A DNA stretch of 64,000 nt from Oryza sativa Japonica Group (GCF_034140825.1 NC_089039.1:21311501-21375500), one strand, 5' to 3'. Shown: positions 48,957 to 61,037, counted from the stretch's first letter. Notes: generated by a model from the letters alone, not told the origin. Numbers and translations are program-made.

Positions 48957-49150
48957 CACTACTATAGAAAAACACATAGAGGTCGACACTTTATATACCG
49001 AAATAGTTAAAACCGCTTTCCCGTCCCTGCGAGGTGCAAAAAATTATAGAACCGGCACCTTTTAGAAACTATAGGTGTTGGTTTTAAAGAAAAATCGACA
49101 CCAATACTATAAATGCCGATTTTTTAATGAAGTTTTTAAAATATTGACAA
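48957..49150. mobile_element. CACTA-like terminal region
   Basis: Starts CACTACTATAGAAAAAC, followed by short subterminal motifs in both orientations (ACCGGCACC, TATAGGTGTTGGTTTTA, TCGACACCAATACTATA), the usual look of CACTA/En-Spm ends. The matching end could not be placed with confidence. The following GC-rich tract (49220-49520) and the ACCGGTTCC words near 49735 may belong to the same element. The span 47978-48956 before it is AT-rich, with one decayed TTAGAGCA-type MITE end near 48053. Confidence 0.4.
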
Positions 49151-50419
49151 AGAAAACCGACCCGAGCTGAGCGACCGATCGACACCCATATATCACTTGC
49201 GTCCTTATCCATTCTCGTACCCACCTTCCAATCTCTCTCTCTCTCGCCGCCCCCTTCTCCTCTCCCTCCGCCCCATCTCGCCTCCCTCGCGGCGTACTCA
49301 CTCACCTCGGCGTCCCTTGGCGGATCCGGCGGCCCTCTTCCCCCTCCCTCTCCCTCCGTCCCCTCTTGTCTCCCTTCACAGGTGGCGGCTCCCTCCACCA
49401 CCTCTCACCTCCCTCCCGCGGTGGACCCGGTGATGGCGGCGTCGGCAGCAACGGCTCTCCCATAGGCTGATCCGGCGGCAGTGGCTCCTCCCGTGGTGGA
49501 TCCAGCAGTGGCGGGAGCAGAGAAGTGCTTGGAAGTTCTTCTTTCGTCTGTTTTTAGATGTTGTTGTTGTTGTTCTGTGGTGTCGGTTCCTTTTGTGATT
49601 TTGTGATAATGACTAATATGTGATGGCAATTTTGACTGTTGAGAGTTCGTTGTGGTTGATTTTGGGGGCGAATCGGGGTCGATTCGAGCCGATACATCGA
49701 GCAGATTTTTTTTTCATCCCGAGAATCTTAAAGGTACCGGTTCCTAAACCGGAACTTTTGAGAATTCACAAATGTGCCGTCTCCTGCTGCTCCCCCCTCC
49801 CTATTGTTGCTTTCAGGTTCCATGATGACCAGTTTGCCCAATCTCAGGGCTCACCACTACTTCAGATTAGGGCAAGATTTTGGATTGGTGGAACCTGCCT
49901 AATTGCACTCCTCTGCTCTACAGAAGAAAAATTGCACATTACTTTCCCCTCATTTGTTCTGCTAGCATTGGTTCTTCCCCTGCCCTCTCCGATGCTGCGG
50001 CTGGTGGGCGGCGGGTTGCGGCAGGCGGCAGCGGGCAGTGGGTCGCGGGCTGCGGCACCCTCAACTCTGTGGGATGTGGTGGCCGGCGGCAGCGCCCGAC
50101 GCAGCTGTCGCGGAGGGCGGCGGCCGAGGCTGCGGGCGAAAGCGTGGCCAGGGCTGGAGAGGGCGGTGACCGAGGTTGCGGAGGGCGGCGGGGCGTGGCT
50201 GTCACGAAGGATTTTGTGTTGGAAATATATGTGTTGATTTTGTGTTGTAAATTTGGGGATGATTTTTAGATATTTTTGTGAATGATTTTGTGTTGTAAAT
50301 TTGTTGATGATTTTGTGATGTGAATGTGGATGATTTTGTAAATGAGGATGATTTTATTCTTTAGTTCATTTTGAAATCAATATTCAAGCAGAAAGAGAAC
50401 AATGGAAAAGGAAAAGAAA

Positions 50420-50662
50420 AAAAAATCTTTAGTCTCGGTTGGTACCAATCGGGACTAAAGATGGCGGAGCTGGGCACGTGGCTTAGCCATCTTTAGTCCT
50501 GATTGATATTACCAACCGGGACTAAAGATTGACCTTTAGTCCCCGGTATTTAAATTGGGACTAAAGATAGCAATTTTTAGTTCCAGATTCGTAGCCTCAA
50601 TTTGCTACCCGGGACTAAAGGGGGTTGCAAACCGGGGCTACAAAGGGTTTGTGCAGCAGTTG
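50420..50662. mobile_element. CACTA-like terminal region with subterminal repeats
   Basis: Contains at least five copies of an ACCGGGACTAAAG-type motif in both orientations, ending in GGGTTTGTGCAGCAGTTG. Read inward from the right this resembles CACTA ends (CACTACTGCACAAA). The motif differs from that of the 48957 end, so these are probably two different families. GC-rich sequence at 49980-50200 between them has open frames in several phases but no recognised protein. Confidence 0.45.
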
Positions 50663-50732
50663 TAGGGCGTTTGTCATGAAGAAAGTTCCAATTATAGTAT
50701 TCATCTATAAGAAATTCAGCCAATATGAGATA

Positions 50733-51345
50733 CTCCCTCCGTCCCATAATATAAGGAATTTTAACTTTTTGCTTGCACAGTTTGACCATTCGTCTTATTC
50801 AAAAAATTTTGGAATTATTATTTATTTTAGAGTGAATTACGCTTTAGGCTACATTTTATTACCTAAGTTTTACTTTGGACCACCGTTAAATATATCTTTT
50901 CACTTTGAACCGGACAAATTTGCCATTTTTACGATTTGGATCACCACGAACGATTATTTTTCAGTACAATCAACGGCCTTAAACACATCAACTCTAGTAT
51001 ACGGGCCGGGCGAACTTCTCTATTTATGGTTCATATGTTTGTCTTAAGGGAAGTTAGACATGACAAGAAGAGTTGTTTATGGTAGTCCAAACCGCAACAA
51101 TTGTAAATTTATCCGGTCCAAATTGAAAAGATAGATTTAAGGGTGGTCCAAAGTGAAACTTGGGTAATAAAAGGTGGACCAAAGTGTAATTTACTCTTTA
51201 TTTTATTTGTGACTTACTTTATTATCTAAAGTACTTTAAGCACAACTTTTCGTCTTTTATATTTGCACAAATCTTTTAAATAAGACGAGTGGTCAAAGAG
51301 TGCAAGCAAAAAGTCAAAATCTCTTATATTATGGGACGGAGGGAG
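50733..51345. mobile_element. Stowaway-like MITE split by a nested element
   Basis: TA-flanked, with ends CTCCCTCCGTCCCATAATAT on both sides (inverted). The outer element is about 240 bp once the insertion at 50830-51196 and its 9-bp duplication are set aside. Its arms are otherwise near-complementary (TTTGACCATTCGTCTTATTC with a matching right-hand stretch). It is the same subfamily as the elements at 53837 and 60455. Confidence 0.85.
50830..51196. mobile_element. MULE-type MITE nested in a Stowaway
   Basis: A 367-bp element with inverted ends GAGTGAATTACGCTTTAG and GAGTAAATTACACTTTGG and an exact 9-bp duplication TTTATTTTA (50821-50829 and 51197-51205). A 9-bp duplication is typical of Mutator-like elements. 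It inserted after the outer Stowaway element. Confidence 0.82.
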
Positions 51346-51347
51346 TA

Positions 51348-53133
51348 CAAAATAAATATGTAGCTAGAGAGAGCTAAATAAGAAATCTTATACAGCTATA
51401 TATATTTTTTTACCTTAGACCTGATTAATAGCACTATGTACGTTCTATTTATATTTATTGATACGGGATACGCCATGTGAAAAGTGGGGGAGTAAAAGAA
51501 AATCCTAGCTAACTCTAAAACCCATTCTACTAACCTGACGAGAGGGGATCTAGCTCGTTGGGATTGTCAGCCGGTGACAAATTTTTGATTCTCTTGGATA
51601 TCAACTCGATGTGTTTTGTGTTCGCTTGAGATACCCTTTCATCCCGACCTAACATCTCCGTGCGTCAGATAGGACATACCGTGGAGGACAATGGAACCAA
51701 CTTAAGAGAATGCAACCACAGTTTTTTAGCTAGTCCATTTTTTTTAAAAAAAAAATTCTCCCTGACTAATAAATGCACCCTATGAATAAGTGGATGATTT
51801 GTTGGTCGACGCAATGAAGTAGTAGCTCAGCAAGTACTAGATTTATCCATGGCAAGTACGTGTATCTCCACACAATGGGTAATTCGCACATTGACCTCCA
51901 GGACGACAAAGGCAGCCCTTTATGTATCACCGAAGCCAATGGTAAATTACTCGATCCGCGTAATTAACAGTCGTAGTCGACTAGTTGACCTTATCATGGT
52001 GGACTTTCATCAGCTGATCATTCCGGGGTAATTTCCTACTACCAAGAGGTTGTGTTTATTGTTGACCTGGTCCTTAGGACAAGTTCAATAATTGAGATCG
52101 ATCTGTGCTATTTCCTAGTTTGTGTTTATTGTTATGAGATTTTTGGATTTAGAGATTATCTCTGTTGGTTTTCCGTATAGAAATTAACCTTGTCAAATTT
52201 TGATGATGCTAAATTTTAACATAACCAAATCTTTACAAGGGAAGATGCTAAGGTAGTTTTTGTTTGAAGCTTTGCCAAATTTTGGATTTAATTTTAAAAG
52301 AAGTTTATGGAGTTACCAAAATATGATAGAGGTAATGATAGTGGAGGCATGCTAGTTTATTGCGTACTCAGTGTTTAGGCTGAAATTTTCGGCCACACGT
52401 AAAATGAGACAAGTCATTAGCATGTAATTAATAGAGTACTAATTATCATAAATTTGAAAATATATATTTATTTGTAGGAAACATATCGTTTAGCGGTTTA
52501 TGAACGTTCTAACAGAAAACGTAAATAGTTGTTCCAAAAGGCTGAAATGAACTCTTGCTAAGGCTAATTTCTTGCTAAGGCTAATTTCGACTACAAACTA
52601 AACATCCTTGGATTTATTATTGATTTTTGAAAAAAATATCCATTTTACTCTCGCATACTATTCCATTGGTTCACTTAATTAACTGTCTAAACTATTTTTT
52701 ACTACTTAATAGCATTTTTTTCTTTGTTTCTCTTTATATGAGTTGCATTTTAAACTGAAATTTAGTAGAGCCATAGATGGAAACATTATCAAAGTTCAAA
52801 AATAATTTAAAAAAATTTCATGAGTATTTGCTTGAAATTTAAAACCTCGATATTTAAATCAGTCTCAATACTTAAACAGTGATAAAAGAATTCTTAAAAA
52901 TGCTGATAGGTAAGTTATAATGCATCTATCAATTCTACTAAATTTCGTTGCAAAATTCAACTTACATAGAGAGAAAAGAAAAGAGAGAAACACCTTTTAG
53001 GAGTAACGTGTTCTATTTTCAATAGTTCAGGGTATAAAATGAAAATAAGATGTTTAGGGTAAAATGAACCCATGAAATAGTTCTAGGGAATAAACAGGAC
53101 TTTTTTCTTGAATTTTTATGAAGCAATACATAA

Positions 53134-53196
<63 letters not shown>

Positions 53197-53496
53197 ATGT
53201 ATAACCATTTATATAGCATGTAGTAATAGATAAATGCATCTACATCTAAGTTGTAAATTGACTGTTCTCGATCTAATGTACTACATGAATCCCCACCAAC
53301 TTGCAAGCATGTTACAGAATGGAACATCCACGAAGGCATTAATTATGGCGAACATGGCCTGTTGCATCAAGGCCGTTTTATTCTAAGCTCCTCTCGTTGG
53401 CAGTAGCGTAAACCTGCCTATGCCGTCATGCCGATCATTCGAACTGCATCAGCATGTGAGTGTGTGACCGATGACCGATCGAGCTCGCCAGCCCTC
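51348..53496. other. Intergenic DNA before gene D
   Basis: AT-rich. It includes a decayed MITE around 52375-52560 and the (ATT) microsatellite listed separately. The last 200 bp hold promoter blocks shared with other array genes (GACATTAATTAT-like, AAGCTCCTCTCGTTGGCAGT, CGAACTGCATCAGC). No gene recognised. Confidence 0.5.
53135..53194. repeat. (ATT)20 microsatellite
   Basis: A perfect run of the ATT trinucleotide, 60 bases, about 460 bp upstream of gene D. Confidence 0.95.
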
Positions 53497-53504
53497 TATA
53501 TAAA
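53497..53504 (+). promoter_or_regulatory. TATA box of DUF1218 gene D
   Basis: TATATAAA in the context CCCTCTATATAAACAGACG, 89 bp before the start codon. The same block, CCTCCATATAAACAGACG, stands before gene E. Confidence 0.7.
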
Positions 53505-53592
53505 CAGACGTACCATCGTACGGGCACAACGCCACTGATCCGTTTCTCAATATCTGCCTAGAAGACGGATATCTCGCGATCGATCGATCGAC

Positions 53593-54718
53593 ATGGGGCA
53601 AAATACGGTAGCCGCCGGGGCAGGAACGACCGTAGTTGCGATCAAAATGGACAAGACGACGATCATCGTGTCCGTCGTGGTCGGATCCCTGGGGTTGCTG
53701 AGCGCCATCCTGGGGTTCGCCGCCGAGGGCTCTAAGCTCACTGTAAGCGCTAGCAATGCACGCATGCATGCACACTCTGCTCGTCTTTGAATTAATTCTC
53801 CCTCTTCTTTAATTTGTTCTGGATCTTATCTTACTACTCCCTCCGTTTCAAAATGTTTGACGCCGTTGACATTTTAAAACATGTTTGACCGTTCGCCTTA
53901 TTCAAAAAATTTAAGTAATTATTAATTCTTTTCCTATCATTTGATTCATTATTAAATATATTTTTATGTAGGCATATAATTTTATATATTTCACAAAAGT
54001 TTTTGAATAAGACGAACGATCAAACATGTGCTAAAAAGTCAACGGTGTCAAACATTTTGAAATAGAGGGAGTACTATCTAAGTGATCAGACAATGTCATG
54101 ATGGGAATGTGTCTTGCAGAGTTGCCTATACTCGTCGACGAACCCATCGGCGCTCGGGCTGGGCGTATGCGCGGCCATCTTCCTGGTGATGGCGCAGGTC
54201 ACCGTGACGGCCGTCGGCGGCTGCTGCGGCTGCTGCAAGTCCCGCGCCATCCCGTCCGAGACCAAGCGGATCGTCGGCGTCGTCTGCGCCGTCATCTCAT
54301 GGTGAGTAGTACTCGTCGTCGCCGATCTAGCCAAATTAATCAAATAATCCACATATGTAATTAACCACGCACACTGCGCACACGACACGTGATCGCGTCT
54401 CGTCACCATGATCTCACATCACGTACGTCATGTACGTTCGTTTCTTGCACCAGGATTGCGGCGGTGATCGCGTTCGTGATGTTCCTGGACGCCGGGATCG
54501 TGGCGTCGGAGTGCTTCATCGTCAGGGAAGGCTTCTTCGCCGGCGCCGGGGTGCTGGCCCTGATCGCCACGGCGCTCGGGCTAACCTCCTACATCGTGCT
54601 CCGCCCGCAGCCCGACGCGGCGGCGGGGAGAGGCGAGCCCACGCCGATCGGGATCCCGATGGACGCTGTTCCCGGGTACCCGCCGAGGCCTCCTCATCCT
54701 CCTCCGCAGCAGGTCTAA
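53593..54718 (+). CDS. DUF1218 four-pass membrane protein, gene D
   Basis: Three exons (53593-53742, 54120-54301, 54454-54718) join to 198 codons. A short extension (MGQNTVAAGAGTTVV) precedes AIKMDKTTIIVSVVVG; the inner ATG is at 53647. The four hydrophobic segments are intact. The outer loop is medium-length (SCLYSSTNPSALGLG), the inner loop is GGCCGCCKSRAIPSETKR, the third segment is followed by SECFIVREGFFAGAG, and the tail is short and proline-rich, ending PPRPPHPPPQQV. Intron 1 holds a Stowaway MITE that makes up most of its length. Exon layout and phases (0, 2) equal those of the other members, which supports origin by tandem duplication. The family's role in vein and wall traits is known in Arabidopsis; the function here is inferred only at family level. 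Confidence 0.9.
53837..54071. mobile_element. Stowaway-like MITE in intron 1 of gene D
   Basis: A 235-bp TA-flanked element with inverted ends CTCCCTCCGTTTCAAAATGT and CTCCCTCTATTTCAAAATGT. It fills about 60% of the 377-bp first intron of gene D; introns 1 of the sister genes are about 120-170 bp and lack it. Confidence 0.85.
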
Positions 54719-55383
54719 GCAATGCACCGTCCGTCGACGACAGTATCAGCAATCCGGTTTAATTAGTAGCCTAACGCGGCTACGCTTGAAGTTTGTATTT
54801 GTGTACCCGTTCTTGGTTCAATATTAGTATTATTTCTATTGTGAGATTTATATTCTTCCTTAGAAATTGATTAAAACCGGCCGGGCTCTACAACCAAAAG
54901 GATGTATACAGACAAAATGACAAATGTATACGTGGGATTTATATCTATCCAAACAAGATATATATGTAACCTTAATTTGAAGTCTAGCTACAATTGGAAC
55001 TTGAAGATTTTTTTTCTTTTCAGATTCATGCAAGCGCAATTTTTTTTGAGTCAACTGTGTGCTAGTAGACTTGATCTTGGACTGACCGCTGATCACGGGC
55101 TAGCTGATCCAGGACTTTAAGTTACTTAGATTAGATTAGCATTATCAGTTAGTATTGAGTATTGACCACATATAAAGTATGCACCGTTTAACTCGAATCC
55201 ACTAGATATATTAATATGGCGCTACATTAATTTATTCACTTCTTTACTCAGTTAAGAGAAACTTTTAAAAGAAATGGCTCCATTGCAACGTGCCTCGTCA
55301 TCCAAAATTGCTAATTAGCGATAAGGCGCATATGCTATGCGCAATCGCGTTCTGGCCCATCAAATTTTATACTTTTTTACATA

Positions 55384-57226
55384 CTAGCAAATATACCCGT
55401 GCGTTGCAACGGGTGAAAAAACGTAATGATAATATACGTTTTTCATGCATAACCATATCGATAACAATCAGAAAATTAGAACTACGAAACTTTATTTTCT
55501 AGCGCGTTTTCTTTTGTGCTTTTTTCTGACATTTTTCCCTCACGTGTTTTTTTAAACCGTTTTTATTTTCTCGCGCATTTTTTCCTTTTTTAATATACCG
55601 TAGAAACTTCTCTTTTTATAGTTAGATTAGATTAGATTAGAGATAAAGAAGATATATAAATGGATTAAAAAACGACGAATATAAATTTGACTTTTTTCCT
55701 CCGCGCTTTTTTCCGTCCTTTTAATTTTTTTTCTCGTGCATTTCTTTTACGAAGGGTTTTTTTTCACCACTTTCACATAGTGTCAAACCTTTCTAGATAT
55801 AATAGGATTCGATTTTTTTTACCGCATCACGTATAATTCCTTTTTCTTTAGAAACAGACAATTTTTTCGCCCTTTTTTATCGCGTCAACGGAGTCGGAAT
55901 CGTTTTGATTTTTTCCCCTTTTTTTGGATCGGACAGATTTTTTTTTGCCCGGTTTATTTCGCCCGATCGATTTTTTTTACCGCGTCACATATAATTCCTT
56001 TTACTTTGGATTTTTTTCGCCCTTTTTTTACCGCGTCGACGGAGTCGGATTCGTTTTGATTTTTTTTCTCCCTTTACTTTGGAATTTTTTCGCCCTGTTT
56101 TCACCACGTCGACGGAGTCGGATTCGTTTTGATTTTTTCCCCTTTTTGGCTTTTTTTGGATAGGACAGATTTGTTTTTTTTTCGCCCCGTTTTTTTATCG
56201 GACTTTTATCTTTTTTTCGCCTGGTTTTTTTATTTTTTTTACCGCGTCACATATAATTCCTTTTTCTTTATCGGAAAGTTTTTTTCGCCTTTTTTTACCG
56301 CGTCGATGGAGTCAGATTCTTTTCAGCTTTTTCCTTTTCTTTTATCGGACAAATTTTTTTTCGCCCATTTTTTTTTCTCCTGTTTTTTTCGGATCGGACT
56401 ATTTTTTTCTTTTTTCGCCCGGTCGATTTTTTTACCACGATATATATAATTCCTTTTTCTTTGGAATAGGACAGTTTTCTTTTTATTTTTTTAAACTCTT
56501 TTTACCGCGTCGATGTAGTCGGATTCGTTTCGATTTTTTTCCTTTTTTTTGCTTTCTTTTTTGTCGGACAGATTTGTTTTTTTTCCACCCGGTTTTTTTC
56601 CGCCCAGGTTTTTTTATCGGACTTTTCTTTTTTTTTTTGCTCCACGATACATATAATTCATTTTTCTTTGGAATAGGACAGTTTTCTTTTTATTTTTTTA
56701 AACTCTTTTTACCGCGTCGATGTAGTCGGATTCGTTTCGGTATTTTTTCCTTTTTTTTTTGTCGGACATATTTGTTTTTTTTCCGCCCGGTTTTTTTTCG
56801 CCAGGTTTTTTTATCGGACTTTTCTTTTTTTTTTCGCTCGGTTTTTTTCTCCCGTTTTTTGACGGACGACAGAAGCACCTAGAGAAGTGTTTTTTTTTTC
56901 TTTTCTCCAATCCAATACAGATCGGATCTCTTCCAGGGAAATCAGATTTTTTTCTCCAGGGAATCAGACTCTTTTTTTCGCTTTTTTTATTCATTAAACG
57001 GTTTGTCTCTCGGACTTTTTTTTCCCTTTTTAAGGGATCGGGTGTTTTTTTGCCAGGGACGGGTGTTTTTTTCGCCCGGTTTTTTTTTTCACTTTTTTTT
57101 GGATCGGACTTTTTTTTCGTCCGGTTTTTTTGATCGGACAAACTTGGTTTTTTCTGCCCGGTTTTTTTTCACCCGGTTTTTTTGACGGACGATGGAAGCA
57201 CCTCTTATTTTTTAAGTAGTAGTAGA
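55384..57226 (-). mobile_element. Non-autonomous Helitron packed with T-run/CGCCC repeats
   Basis: Read on the minus strand, the element begins TCTACTACTACTTAAAAAA and ends with a hairpin (CCCGTTGCAACGCACGGG) followed by TATATTTGCTAG. It sits between a host A and T. The TC start, CTAG end, 3' hairpin and A/T insertion are Helitron hallmarks. Almost the whole 1.84-kb interior consists of long T-runs (plus strand) separated by CGCCCGG, ACCGCGTCGACGGAGTCGG and GATCGGAC words, repeated many times with drift. No Rep/helicase gene is present. The GACGGACGA(C/T) + GAAGCACCT end motif occurs twice (about 56860 and 57184), suggesting internal duplication. Phe-rich open frames here are compositional artefacts. 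Confidence 0.75.
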
Positions 57227-57955
57227 TATGTGTACAAGAAGTTGGTATGTATACATATATATATACAAAGTTGATATGTATATGTATTTTTTTTACATTC
57301 AAATCATATACACATGTTTATACATATATAAATATTTTTATAAGTGTATATACATAATTTATACATATAAAGTATAAACTTTATATGTACAAAGTTTATA
57401 CATATATAAACAAATATACTTGCATGTTTATATACGTATAGGTTGGGAGGCGGTTGGTGCAGGCGTGTGGTTAGCCACGTATCAGAATCCTGCTAGGGAT
57501 CGCCTCCTATATCATGTCTTAGCCATCAACCGCAGCCAGAATAACCAACAATGCGGTACCTCACCAATCTTCGAATGACCAACCTTACACCTCTACCAGC
57601 ACCGGAAAACGGCGATCAAACACCGACTGCTCTGCCACCACATGCAAGCTGGCTAGGAACGAGTATTGTACCCATAATTCACTGCACCTCAAGGCTAGCA
57701 TGACACAACTACATAGGCGCAAACGCTTAGGTATACTCCCTCTATATTAAAATAAACATCATATCCCATACTATATTTGTTTTTTTAGATGAAGGGAGCG
57801 GCATCATGCATGACCACGACCATATCAGCCGCTTGTTGTCGTTCCATCATGGCCTATATGTAAAGACCATTTTTTTAATAAGATGCCTTTTGAAAATAAA
57901 AAAGGACTAAAATAGAACGCTCATTATTCTTACACTTCCATTCTTATCCTATATA
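57227..57955. other. Spacer between two Helitrons
   Basis: TATA/ATAC-rich sequence (57230-57420) and a decayed short Stowaway-like piece at 57735-57799. No gene recognised. Confidence 0.4.
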
Positions 57956-59683
57956 TCTATACAATTGATCCTTACTTAGTGTAGTTAATAGGATTTTGCA
58001 GCCTTCTCGTGTTTCCACGTCATCCTAAGTGTTCTTAGACGTTCGATCTCCATCCGGTGGCAGGTAAGCTGTCTAGGCAATACTAGAAACTAGGAACGGC
58101 AGGAAGCCCCCACGTCTTCATCTAATGGGCCAAATCAAGGGCAGGCCTAGCCCAACTCATCCGATTAATACAGCCTTTAGTAAGTACAATCCTCTATTCT
58201 AGATCGTTTCCACGCTCCCTGGGCAGGGACGCCGCCTCCCGATTGCGTTCTTGCGATAAAGATGATATATGGCGTCATGAATTCCTCCTGTAGTGCCTAA
58301 TCTGAAAGCTAATCTGTCCGTCCTAAAAGCCGTCTAGCAGTAGTAATTTCTCACAAGAGTCACCATTAAGGTGAAGGTGAGAGGCCATGGCTAATCCAAC
58401 TGATCCTCTTCGTTATCCTTCTACGATTCGTCTATTAATATTGCTTTCTCCATCTAGGGGTACCATACGCACCACGGCATTGTTATCACAGCTCACATCT
58501 CTGTCGTGATCGCCACAGTTCAATCCACCAACAAATCAACAATCACAGATCAGGTGAGTATGCATCCTCCAAATCACTGCTATGGCTCCTTCAGGCTTCA
58601 GTTTTCCAGTCAAATGTTTAGTTTTTATCCATTGTCTGTAGTTGTGTATAACATTACAGACCAATTTTTCATCATAGTGTTAATTAAATCAACCTCCTTC
58701 CGTTGCATCTTGTATTGTTCTTCCTAGCTGATTGCAAGTTTTAGGTACCCATTGTTCTAGTTCTATTAAATTTGCTTCTACCCCTCTCATTTACACGTAC
58801 AGGAATAAGTTAGTGGTGATAGTCGACAATCAGGCCAAGCAAGGTGAACAAAAATACTAGAGATATGATTAAGCTCATTCTTACCTTCGGAATGTAACAC
58901 CCTTAGTATTGTTATATTTTCTTATTTGCACTGCTTCAATATAGACTTTTTTTTTTTTGCTATCTTTACAATGAAGCAAGGCACTGGTTTCTCATCAAAT
59001 AAATGACTGACAGTATCACTGGGAGCTTATTTCCATCTTCCCTGCTCAATTTCTCCTACCATTGGCCATCACATGGATCACCTACAACAAGCAGGTTATC
59101 TCTTATCATTGATAAACAAATTTATCTTTACATATCTCTTTCGAATGACAACATTTTCCATTCTTTTTTTTTTCACAACACTATCATATCTTCCCTACTT
59201 TACAATATGGCCAATATCTAAAACTGTTTCCTTCAGGACAAGATGATTTTCTTTCTTCTATTAATTTCATTACAGAGATCTAAAGTAGATATATGGCTAC
59301 AATTAAACAACTGTATCTATCAACACCACATGACCGATCGAAGACATCGGCAATCTACCATTGAGTCACATTTGCAGCATCGCATACATAAAAAAGGAGT
59401 ACTCCACGTCAAGTGGTTATCACTAATTGAAGACAAATTAATAGCAGATCGCTACGTTACAACATTAGACAGTTTTCATATGTTCTCTTTTGCTGTGTGA
59501 TAGCATCTATAATTTCTCACAGTTCAATCAACATTGATCGTCTAAAGCCTTTCTTTTTTATAATGGATCGTCTACAAGTTACTATATGTTATTTAATATT
59601 TTTATTGTGCTTGCTAATATGTTTTAGGTCTTACACAAATTATAGCTACAAATTCCCGCAGCAACGCGCGGGGTATCATCTAG
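57956..59683 (+). mobile_element. Putative non-autonomous Helitron, plus strand
   Basis: The 3' end is clear: a hairpin (CCCGCAGCAACGCGCGGG) followed by GTATCATCTAG, then a host T, as in grass Helitrons. The 5' end is proposed at the TC of A/TCTATACAATTGATCC, but its position is less sure. The 1.7-kb interior is AT-rich without a Rep/helicase gene or a recognised captured exon. Confidence 0.55.
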
Positions 59684-60454
59684 TTTCCTTTACACTTACT
59701 TCCATTCTCTCCTTTGCTCGTGATGCCAACTGCTTTCTCACACTTTGTAAGAAGAAAGAAAATTCAAGTGCAGTCATTATCGTTGATACTAACTCTAATG
59801 TAAACTTTTATATATGTTATTTGAGATTTAAAAGCTAATTGTAAAAATAAATTATGATGTAAAAATTTCAAAATCAACTCCAAAATTATGATTTATAATT
59901 CAAAAAAAATGATAACAGCTTATAAGCTGAAAGCCAAACAATGAGGATGTGGATTTTTAGTCCTGCCTCTTTGAGTATTTAAGATCTCACTGCCAGGGAT
60001 GAATCTAGGCCCAGCCCGAGGCCTAGAGCGAAATGCATAGAAGGATAGTTATTTTTTCAGTATGTAATCATTATGTAATGTCCAAATAGTCTTTATGAGT
60101 TGGCCCGAGCCTTGGGCCAGTACTGGGTCTATTCCTGTTCAATGCAATTTGAGAGGGAGCCTAACGCGTGCACCTCTCCCCACTTGACGCACTCGCCCTG
60201 CTTTAGTCCACTACTGTTTTTTTATACATATGTATATACTTTGTATACATATGTGTGTGTACAACATGATGAGTGTGGGGTGGTGGTAACCTGACCCAAA
60301 ACGGTTTGAGGAACCTTGCTGCGGATGCCCTTAGGTGGTACTGCAGTGATAAAACGAGAGAAAGTGTGAAGCCAGTCATTGCTCATTGGCAAAGGGCGCG
60401 TGCATTAGGATTATCAAACGGATCATGTGTGCAAATTTTAGCACTATTCATATA
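59684..60454. other. Intergenic DNA upstream of gene E
   Basis: AT-rich sequence with a short GC-richer patch near 60110-60200. No gene or repeat ends recognised. Confidence 0.4.
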
Positions 60455-60689
60455 CTCCCTCTGTTCGTAAATATAAGGGATACACTATTCCCGTGTAACG
60501 TTTGACCATTCGTTTTATTCAAAATATTTGTACAAATATAAAAAAGAAAAGTTGTGCTTAAAGTACTTTGGATAATAAAGTAAATCACAAATAAAATAAA
60601 TAATAATTTTAAATTTTTTTTAATAAGACGAATAGTCAAACGGTGAAAGTAAAATATTAAAATCTCTTATATTCACAGATGGGGGGGAG
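60455..60689. mobile_element. Stowaway-like MITE
   Basis: A 235-bp TA-flanked element with ends CTCCCTCTGTTCGTAAATAT and CTCCCCCCCATCTGTGAATAT (inward from the right). The arms contain the same GTTTGACCATTCGT motif as the elements at 50733 and 53837. It lies about 490 bp upstream of gene E. Confidence 0.8.
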
Positions 60690-61037
60690 TAGTATACACA
60701 AATTTAGCCGTGATTGGTGACCTGGAGTATATAATAGGTGGTGAACTAGTAATAGGTTACCAAATTTCCAAACCATTAGATTCTCCCAAAACCAACGGTC
60801 TCTCTATAGTGTGTTGCCTGCTGGTGTGCCTTGAAAGGTTCCAACAAATTGTGAATCCTCGGCACCTGCCTCCATATATACAGTGCATAATTAATAAACC
60901 GATCGTGGAGACATTAATATATACAGTAATAATGTTAATTTATGCATCATGCAACATGCAAGGCTGTGTTAATTACTAGGAGCTCCTCCTGTTCTCCCGT
61001 TGATATGTAGCGGCATAAATCTTCAGCTTCAGACCTC

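Noticed and set aside
49620-50269. Open frames in GC-rich DNA between two CACTA-like ends
   Set aside because: Low-complexity Gly/Ala/Arg-rich, overlapping in two frames, and lying in transposon-derived sequence.
55924-57185. Phe-rich and Lys-rich open frames on both strands
   Set aside because: Produced by the T-run repeats of the Helitron; not protein genes.
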